Positions 58,902 to 64,000 of a stretch of 64,000 bases of DNA are shown here, one piece after another. The notes below the pieces were generated by a model, which did no database searches, had not been told where the DNA came from, and saw nothing but the letters and a program-made list of their open reading frames with translations. This DNA is from JBAZWV01 sp041660225. GTDB taxonomy: Bacteria > Patescibacteriota > Patescibacteriia > 2-12-FULL-60-25. Numbering within the stretch: position 1 is the first letter of the stretch; each line of letters opens with the position of its first letter. The stretch covers positions 124,001 through 188,000 of the forward strand of contig JBAZWV010000001.1 of assembly GCA_041660225.1 (NCBI GenBank), written 5' to 3'. Both the position numbers and the translations under genes were made by a program.

Positions 58902-59504
58902 TCAGTCCCTCATTTTTCCTAAAACCCAGGCGGATGCGGCAAGAAAGCCTGCGACGAGGCCCATCATGGCGTTTCGGGCGAAGTCGGGTTTGGCAAAGAA
59001 CCGGGATGGGAGCGGGTCATCGATCACTTGGACACGGACGGAATAGCCGAAATAGTTGGGGGCTTGGTTGGCGATTTCCTGCGCCACGCGGATCGCGAGT
59101 TCCATGGCCTGAGCGCGGCTTGAGTGATACGCGACGACCGTCATGACGCCGGTCCCGGGAACGACGCTCGTTGAAATGGCATCACGCCACGCAGCGCGTT
59201 TTTTGATTTCGTCGACGGGAAAATAGTTGCGGTCGATTTTTTCGCTCGACATGACCGCGTTGAAAAAACTTGATGTGAAAATGACTTCGGACAAATTTTG
59301 CGCGATACGCTCTGTGGACTTCACGGCCGTGTACGGATCGAGACCGGTCACGTTGGTTTGCGTGATGAGGAGGCGAACGCTCGAGGAATACCGAAGCGGT
59401 TGGACGAGTGAGAAGCCCAACGCCAATACAAGCCCGACGAGGCTCGCGAGCGCAATCACCCGCCAGCGGCGGATCATGACATGAATAAGGTTCGAGGAAG
59501 CCAT
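58902..59504 (-). CDS. Wzz-like chain-length determinant family protein
   Basis: A 200-residue bitopic protein with helices at about 17-36 (VIALASLVGLVLALGFSLVQ) and at the C-terminus (AMMGLVAGFLAASAWVLG). The extracytoplasmic part has YSSSVRLLITQTNVTGLDPY, MTVVAYHSSRAQAMELAIRVAQEI and a closing VQVIDDPLPSRFFAKPD, the Pro-rich motif next to the second helix that marks Wzz/YveK proteins. They control polysaccharide chain length. I start at ATG 59504 (MASSNLIHV); the longer frame is unrelated noise. It follows the HtrA-like gene by 16 bases. Confidence 0.8.
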   Translation of the reverse strand: MASSNLIHVMIRRWRVIALASLVGLVLALGFSLVQPLRYSSSVRLLITQTNVTGLDPYTAVKSTERIAQNLSEVIFTSSFFNAVMSSEKIDRNYFPVDEIKKRAAWRDAISTSVVPGTGVMTVVAYHSSRAQAMELAIRVAQEIANQAPNYFGYSVRVQVIDDPLPSRFFAKPDFARNAMMGLVAGFLAASAWVLGKMRD

Positions 59505-59520
59505 ATCGAGAAAGAAAATA

Positions 59521-60678
59521 CTATTTGAGGACCTCACCGGTATCCACGGATCCGAAATGGACAGGAACCTGGATTTCATCACCTGCACGCAACACGCGGA
59601 ACGTGACGTTCGTCTCGGGGCGATACTCGGCGATGACTTCACCAAGATCCCTTCTACCATCCAGCATATCACGTTCAACGGACAGGATCACGTCACCGGA
59701 ACGGAATCCTGCTTTTGCGGCGGCGGAATCTTTCACGATTGCCGGTTTTCCGGTCTTGCGATCGTCGCGCAACATGATGCCGCGGAGCGGAAGTGCGCCG
59801 CGATCACCGTCGATGCGCCACACAGAGAGATCCGTCCCGCGAACACCGAACGATGCGTGACGAATGGAACCGTTCGAAAGGAAGGACGAGAATGAAGCGG
59901 CAATGCTGGATGCAGGAATCGCGACGCGTGGTTTTCCGGAAATGCTTTCGATAAGACCTAGCAACGATCCGCGCTCATCCCACACGGGTGAGCCTGCTTC
60001 CCCCACTCCGGAATTTCCGACGAGTGACAATCGGCGGACGGTCGTCTCGCTCGACACCGGATCCGCTCCCATCCCTTCGGTCAGGGATGCGATGATGCCC
60101 GGAGCAAACGATCCCGGAAGACGCTCGGTCCACACGGCAGAACCGAGAACGAGACGATCAACATCACCAAACGCTGGCGCACTGAGTTCGCTCGCTTCGA
60201 TCTTGAGATACACCGTTCCGTTGATGCGATCGATGAGACCGCGCGTGACGCTGTACGACGTGCCGTCATGCCAGATCGTGAGATCCTGTCGCGTGAGCGT
60301 GCCAACGACACCGATCGTGGTGACGAACCAACCGTCAGAGGTGAGGGCAACTGCCTGTCCGAGCAATCGATCATCCGTCAGCGTGCGTTCTTCATTCGTC
60401 ACACCCTTTGCTTTTCGATACACGGCAGAGACGGGACTCGAACGGCGGGTCAAAAAATTCGAAGGGAACAACGGTTCAGCAAGACGCGGTTCGACGGAAA
60501 TGAGTGAGGGTTCGGATGTCGTGCTTGTGGGAACGATCGGCAATGTACTTGTTGAAGCCGCAGGAATGGTCTGAACCAACAGCTGCGGCGTCACGACAAA
60601 CGCGGCAGCGGCACCGGCCAGTGCTCCCGCGGTTGCGGACAGGACAAAAAGGAGAATGATCGTTCCGAGAGATTTCAT
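59521..60678 (-). CDS. HtrA-like pseudoprotease with C-terminal PDZ domain
   Basis: A 385-residue membrane-anchored protein: anchor at about 2-28, a Pro/Thr linker, a trypsin-like beta-barrel (about 90-285) and a PDZ domain (about 300-385: KDSAAAKAGFRSGDVILSVE, EYRPETNVTFRVLRAG). The catalytic triad appears lost: the usual TNxHVV is TTIGVV, the D-x-A-VLKI Asp position reads NGTVYLKI, and the GNSGGP serine loop is GEAGSP. It may bind unfolded or specific proteins without cutting them. ATG 60678 (MKSLGT) gives a proper anchor. It is one of five genes on one strand from 63.1 to 58.9 kb. Confidence 0.85.
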   Translation of the reverse strand: MKSLGTIILLFVLSATAGALAGAAAAFVVTPQLLVQTIPAASTSTLPIVPTSTTSEPSLISVEPRLAEPLFPSNFLTRRSSPVSAVYRKAKGVTNEERTLTDDRLLGQAVALTSDGWFVTTIGVVGTLTRQDLTIWHDGTSYSVTRGLIDRINGTVYLKIEASELSAPAFGDVDRLVLGSAVWTERLPGSFAPGIIASLTEGMGADPVSSETTVRRLSLVGNSGVGEAGSPVWDERGSLLGLIESISGKPRVAIPASSIAASFSSFLSNGSIRHASFGVRGTDLSVWRIDGDRGALPLRGIMLRDDRKTGKPAIVKDSAAAKAGFRSGDVILSVERDMLDGRRDLGEVIAEYRPETNVTFRVLRAGDEIQVPVHFGSVDTGEVLK

Positions 60679-60679
60679 A

Positions 60680-61441
60680 TCAAAGCCATTTGGCGGTCGC
60701 GAGCGTGAAGATGAAAAAAGAGAGGGCGCCGAAACTTTCGATCCACGCTTGGCGGAGGGACGGACGAGGTTCATAGAGATAGCGCCGGGCGCGGAGAGCG
60801 GCGCTCATGATAAGCGCGGCGATAATGCCATGCATGGGCATGGAGACGGGCAAGAGCAGACCAAGCAAACCGACATGCGCTCCGATGACGACGCCGAGGG
60901 GTGTCCAAATTGATTTCTCCTGTGCGGTTGCTCCCGTGTGACCGGTCGTCCGGAAGAGGAGCGCGCCAAGCGTGATCATGAGCGCGATATGCCAGAGCGC
61001 ATGCACGTGGAGAAAGATCAGGAGTCCGTTCGATGTCGACGCGACATACCACACGGCGACGGGCACGTATGCCACATTTGCATGTGACAATCCGTTCACG
61101 GGATAGCGAGGCGGATGATACACCAAAAGGAAGAGCAATTCGAGAGACACGAGCGGCGTAGCGCATGCCAAAAAGAGCAGCGTCCACGTGGCAACCGGTC
61201 CTTCAACGAGCAACAGCGCGAAGGCGAGTGACGCAAGCAGGATGAATGACGGCAACATGCGCTCGAACGCATCGCGAATCGGAAGTCGCTTCCAGACGAT
61301 GACAACGGTCGCGAGCGGAAGCGCGATCACACCGAAAACACCCACCCACGGATACGCGAGCGGATGGCGCAATTGAAACCAAAAAAGCGCGCCTTGGAGA
61401 AGAGCAATCAAAAACGGCAAAAAGCGGCGGAACAACGTCAT
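60680..61441 (-). CDS. Polytopic membrane protein of unknown function
   Basis: A 253-residue protein with seven or eight hydrophobic helices. The conserved-looking residues are histidines within or near helices (LHVHALWHIALMI and SMPMHGIIAA). I recognise no family. The chosen start, ATG 61441 (MTLFRRFLPF), overlaps the upstream gene by four bases. It lies one base before the HtrA-like gene, suggesting one operon. Confidence 0.65.
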   Translation of the reverse strand: MTLFRRFLPFLIALLQGALFWFQLRHPLAYPWVGVFGVIALPLATVVIVWKRLPIRDAFERMLPSFILLASLAFALLLVEGPVATWTLLFLACATPLVSLELLFLLVYHPPRYPVNGLSHANVAYVPVAVWYVASTSNGLLIFLHVHALWHIALMITLGALLFRTTGHTGATAQEKSIWTPLGVVIGAHVGLLGLLLPVSMPMHGIIAALIMSAALRARRYLYEPRPSLRQAWIESFGALSFFIFTLATAKWL

Positions 61442-62076
61442 GGGCGTACGGGAGATGCGGAAAGTTCGAGCGACGCGTCCTCGAGACGGACGGATTCGAG
61501 GCGTGTGTCGCCGAAGGTCAGGATCCACGTTCCGAAGTCGCGGGAAAACAGGAGACCTGCCAAGCGATAGGCGAGATCGGGATGAATCGGATAATCACCG
61601 AAACGGATATCCACCGGCACAAGTCGCAAACCGCCTTTTTCGATCACCGGCAAAAACCGGGCACGAAGATCGGCACGCAGGGCACGGCTCACAAGCCGAC
61701 CGTTCGCTTCGACGTACGACGGCGTGACGACGAGCTGCGCATGCTCGATCTTCCAGCGTTCATCACGAAGCGCTTGCGGAATCGCTCCCAGCAACGCACC
61801 CGTGAGTTCGGCTTCGCTCAGCCGGATTTCATACGGAGGCAGCTCGCCCTGGTTCGTTTGCGCGAGGAGGCGGCCGCTCACAAGGACACGGAAGGCGTTC
61901 GCCTCGATCGGTTGGGTGCGAACAACGCGCGTCGGAGCGGGCCCATGATACAAACGCGAAAAGACGGGAATCGTGACAAGACCCGTCTTTGCGATCGCAA
62001 ATGCCGCGAGCAATATCAAAACCAACACGACGGCCGCAAAAATACTCAAGACGCTCAAAACATTCTTTCCAATCAT
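61438..62076 (-). CDS. Membrane-anchored protein of unknown function
   Basis: A 212-residue protein with one N-terminal anchor (about residues 6-30, VLSIFAAVVLVLILLAAFAIA). A beta-rich outer domain contains IRLSEAELTGALLGAIPQAL and IEHAQLVVTPSYVEANGRL; the pattern of an initial helix and amphipathic strands recalls the DUF2140/lipid-binding-like fold, but I cannot confirm it. It overlaps the flanking genes by four bases on both sides. Confidence 0.6.
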   Translation of the reverse strand: MIGKNVLSVLSIFAAVVLVLILLAAFAIAKTGLVTIPVFSRLYHGPAPTRVVRTQPIEANAFRVLVSGRLLAQTNQGELPPYEIRLSEAELTGALLGAIPQALRDERWKIEHAQLVVTPSYVEANGRLVSRALRADLRARFLPVIEKGGLRLVPVDIRFGDYPIHPDLAYRLAGLLFSRDFGTWILTFGDTRLESVRLEDASLELSASPVRP

Positions 62077-63128
62077 ACGGTTTGATTCTCCTCTCCCCGC
62101 TCCTGATGCGAGCGGTACAACTCACTCAGCACAACGGATATCGCGGTCGCAACCGGAATCGCAACCAATGCGCCGACAACGCCGAATAATTTGGCACCGA
62201 TCAACACCGCAATAATGCTTGCAAGCGGATTCAGTCCCAACGCTTTCTGCATCAGTTTCGGTACGATGATGTGATTCTCAAGCTGTTGGATGATGACGAC
62301 AAGGATGAGCGCGAGAAGTGCCTTCACCGGAGAATCGCCGAACGCCACGATGATGATCGGAATGCCTCCAAGGATCGGACCGAGATACGGAATGAATTCC
62401 GTAAATCCTGCGAACATCGCGAGCGCGAGGGCGCTGTCTATGCCGAGGACAAGAAGTCCGATGTAATAGAGGAAGCCGATGGCGAGGCTCAAAATGAGTT
62501 GGCTGGACAACCATTTACTGATTTTTACCTCGACCTGCAGCAGCACACCGACGATTTTTTCCTGATATGGATCGGGCACCAGATTACGGAACAGACGAAT
62601 GGCTTCGCGATCCTGCACGACCATATAAAACGCCATCGCAAGAACGATGACGATGCGCGCGAATCCGCCGAAGAGATCCCCGATCGCCGCGACAAAACTC
62701 GAAGCGGTTTGCGAGAGCTGTGTTTCAATCGTTTCGACGCTCGCATTCAAATTTCCCGACAGTCCGTATTGATCCGTGAAGTCACGCACGTTCTGCACCG
62801 CGCTCGATAAAATCGTAATCGACGAGCCGATTGTTTGAGACAAACTGTTTACCTGTTGAAGCAACGTCGGAATGATGAGCGCGAATGACAATCCGAACAC
62901 GGCAAACATCGCGACATACACGAGAATCACCGTGACGCCTTTTGGAATTTTATATTTCTCTCCCCAACGCGCGACGGGATGAACAACGGCTGCCAAAAAA
63001 ACGGCGGCCGCGAGCAATCCTAAAATGTCACGAATGAGCCACATGAACCATAACGAAGCGAGAAGGGCGAATACCTTCAAGACGGTCGACGTTTTTATCG
63101 TCACGCTTCGCTCTATTTCCTTTCCCAT
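62073..63128 (-). CDS. AI-2E/PerM-family permease
   Basis: A 351-residue membrane protein with eight helices. PerM family features are present: the N-terminal helix pair (FALLASLWFMWLIRDILGLL), the VHPVARWGEKYKIPKG loop, and the C-terminal FTEFIPYLGPILGGIPIIIV, QQLENHIIVPKLMQKALGLNP and GAKLFGVVGALVAIPVATA segments. Known members are TqsA and Na+/H+ antiporter-like proteins; the substrate here is unknown. ATG 63128 (MGKEIERSV) is chosen over the noisy extension to 63221. It heads the minus-strand operon and is divergent from smpB. Confidence 0.9.
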   Translation of the reverse strand: MGKEIERSVTIKTSTVLKVFALLASLWFMWLIRDILGLLAAAVFLAAVVHPVARWGEKYKIPKGVTVILVYVAMFAVFGLSFALIIPTLLQQVNSLSQTIGSSITILSSAVQNVRDFTDQYGLSGNLNASVETIETQLSQTASSFVAAIGDLFGGFARIVIVLAMAFYMVVQDREAIRLFRNLVPDPYQEKIVGVLLQVEVKISKWLSSQLILSLAIGFLYYIGLLVLGIDSALALAMFAGFTEFIPYLGPILGGIPIIIVAFGDSPVKALLALILVVIIQQLENHIIVPKLMQKALGLNPLASIIAVLIGAKLFGVVGALVAIPVATAISVVLSELYRSHQERGEENQTV

Positions 63129-63190
63129 GAAGCCCAGTCTACACGGTCGTTTTCCGTCCGAACAGAGCGTGCTACCATCGAACAAATCCA

Positions 63191-63643
63191 ATGACCGCGT
63201 ACGCCGAAAACCGCAAGGCAAAACACGATTATGATGCCCTCGAAACCATCGAGGGCGGGTTGGAATTGCTGGGTCACGAAACCAAGTCGATCCGGACGGG
63301 CGGCGCGAAGCTCACGGGAGCCTATTTGACGATGCGTAAAAATGAGCTTTGGCTCGTGGGAGCGCACGTTTCGGCCTATTCCAAGGCCGGTCCGCTCCCT
63401 GACTATAATCCGACCCGTGATCGGAAGGTCCTGATAAGCCGCAAAGAACTCGAGAGTTTACGCGGAAAAATCCAGCAAAAAGGCTTGACACTCGTCCCCT
63501 TTTCGTTGTATCCTCGCGGCCGTCGTATTAAGCTCTCTTTTGCCCTTTCTCGTGGCCGTACAACCTACGATAAACGAGAAAAACTCAAGGGACGTGATAT
63601 CGACCGCGAACTGCGTCGCAACCTCCATGGACGCGATGAATAG
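63191..63643 (+). CDS. smpB: SsrA-binding protein SmpB
   Basis: SmpB (150 residues) binds tmRNA and lets it enter stalled ribosomes for trans-translation. The sequence shows the OB-fold with AYAENRKAKHDYDALETIEGG, ELLGHETKSIRTGGAKLTGA, LWLVGAHVSAYSKAG and the RDRKVLISRKELESLRGKIQ region, then the basic C-terminal tail KREKLKGRDIDRELRRN. The gene ends four bases before the tmRNA gene. Confidence 0.97.
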   Translation: MTAYAENRKAKHDYDALETIEGGLELLGHETKSIRTGGAKLTGAYLTMRKNELWLVGAHVSAYSKAGPLPDYNPTRDRKVLISRKELESLRGKIQQKGLTLVPFSLYPRGRRIKLSFALSRGRTTYDKREKLKGRDIDRELRRNLHGRDE

Positions 63644-63647
63644 TTAC

Positions 63648-64000
63648 GGGGATGATCAGTTTCGACGATCGTATCTTTCGCAACATGCAGGCCGAGCCGA
63701 GATGACTCGTTAAACCGTCTCAAACAAGACAACTGCCAACGTCTTGAGCAAGGTGAAGAACACGATCGCTTCGGCGTTCCGCGTTTCCTCGCCGGCTTAC
63801 GCTCTCGCCTAATACTAGGCTGAGCCGATCCCCCGCTTCGCGGCCCGACCTTGCGGACCGGATCGTCATTGTTCGGGCTTGATCGTCCTCCCTCATATCC
63901 GGAGTGACGAAGACTGGCTGGATATGTAGGTGAAGGGTTCTGTCCGCTCGAACGCCCTTCGCCGAGATCCCTGAGCGGACCAAGCCTGTGACGAATGTTG
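63648..64000 (+). ncRNA. ssrA: tmRNA (SsrA), 3' end beyond the window
   Basis: The 5' end GGGGATGATCAGTTTCGACG matches the start of tmRNA, whose acceptor half is GGGGxTGA followed by TTCGAC. The tag frame runs from a resume GCC codon at 63735, preceded by AACT, to TAA at 63810-63812, encoding 25 residues (ANVLSKVKNTIASAFRVSSP then AYALA). Later segments are GC-rich and self-complementary, as in the pseudoknot ring. The 3' tRNA-like half with CCA must lie just past 64000. Confidence 0.9.

Noticed and set aside
58673..59146. A 157-codon plus-strand frame over the promoter and the Wzz-like gene
   Set aside because: No domain, Arg/Gly/Ser-rich, crosses two unrelated regions and is antisense to a recognisable gene.

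Overview
The window looks like a piece of a compact, roughly 50-55% GC bacterial genome, most plausibly a member of Candidatus Patescibacteria (Candidate Phyla Radiation). This placement is inferred from gene content and style. Genes are short-spaced or overlap by a few bases. The complete wall-building set (FtsQ, Alr, MurF, PBP2, an FtsI-like PBP, MreBCD, UppS, UppP) is present, along with many small lipoproteins. A sortase with two LPXTG-type surface proteins suggests a monoderm envelope. No lipopolysaccharide or outer-membrane assembly genes are seen. All five tRNAs encode CCA. A 10-base run of N at 36272-36281 shows that the window is a scaffold rather than one contig.

Layout. 1-15.4 kb is one long minus-strand run: a lipoprotein cut by the window edge, a 28-bp dif-like site, then (in transcription order, right to left) a UvrD-type helicase-nuclease, a DciA-like protein, mreB-mreC-mreD-mrdA, greA, lysS, a cytidylyltransferase, rdgB, serS, alr and ftsQ. 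15.4-26.9 kb is mixed: a SulP permease, a Tgt that has lost its zinc cysteines, unknown membrane proteins, a FecR-like protein, two lipoproteins, a GT-B-like glycosyltransferase, UppP and an MgtE-type transporter. 27-35 kb holds tRNA-Glu, murF, an FtsI-like PBP, uppS, a polyprenyl synthase, tRNA-Pro and a secreted protein built from four six-cysteine modules. 35-44.4 kb runs from a YibE/F protein across the gap to a RecB-like nuclease, then a surface block: a CAP protein, two LPXTG-type proteins and a sortase whose catalytic cysteine position is serine.

44.4-54.8 kb has a lipoprotein, TspO, an amidase, an AT-rich fragment of a restriction-modification gene, a tRNA-Thr/rpmG/tRNA-Thr/tRNA-Tyr cluster with a REP-like repeat, then TPR, tpiA, an M16 peptidase, glyQS, frr, a BNR-type lipoprotein and holB. 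54.8-58.9 kb is unlike the rest. Three GC-rich, separately transcribed genes each have their own promoter or terminator signals: two signal peptide/coiled-coil/beta-rich proteins flank a MopE-like metal-motif lipoprotein. I regard this as a transferred island or a possible chimeric join. 58.9-64 kb returns to the native style with a Wzz-like protein, an HtrA-like pseudoprotease with PDZ domain, membrane proteins, an AI-2E-family permease, smpB and, four bases later, the tmRNA gene, which runs off the window end.

The genes fit a small-genome bacterium that makes its own peptidoglycan, with prominent investment in exported and wall-attached proteins. The most unusual items are the Ser-for-Cys sortase with a terminator-like hairpin inside its coding sequence, the 24-cysteine secreted repeat protein, the foreign-looking island, the zinc-less Tgt, the triad-less HtrA homologue and the long tmRNA tag.
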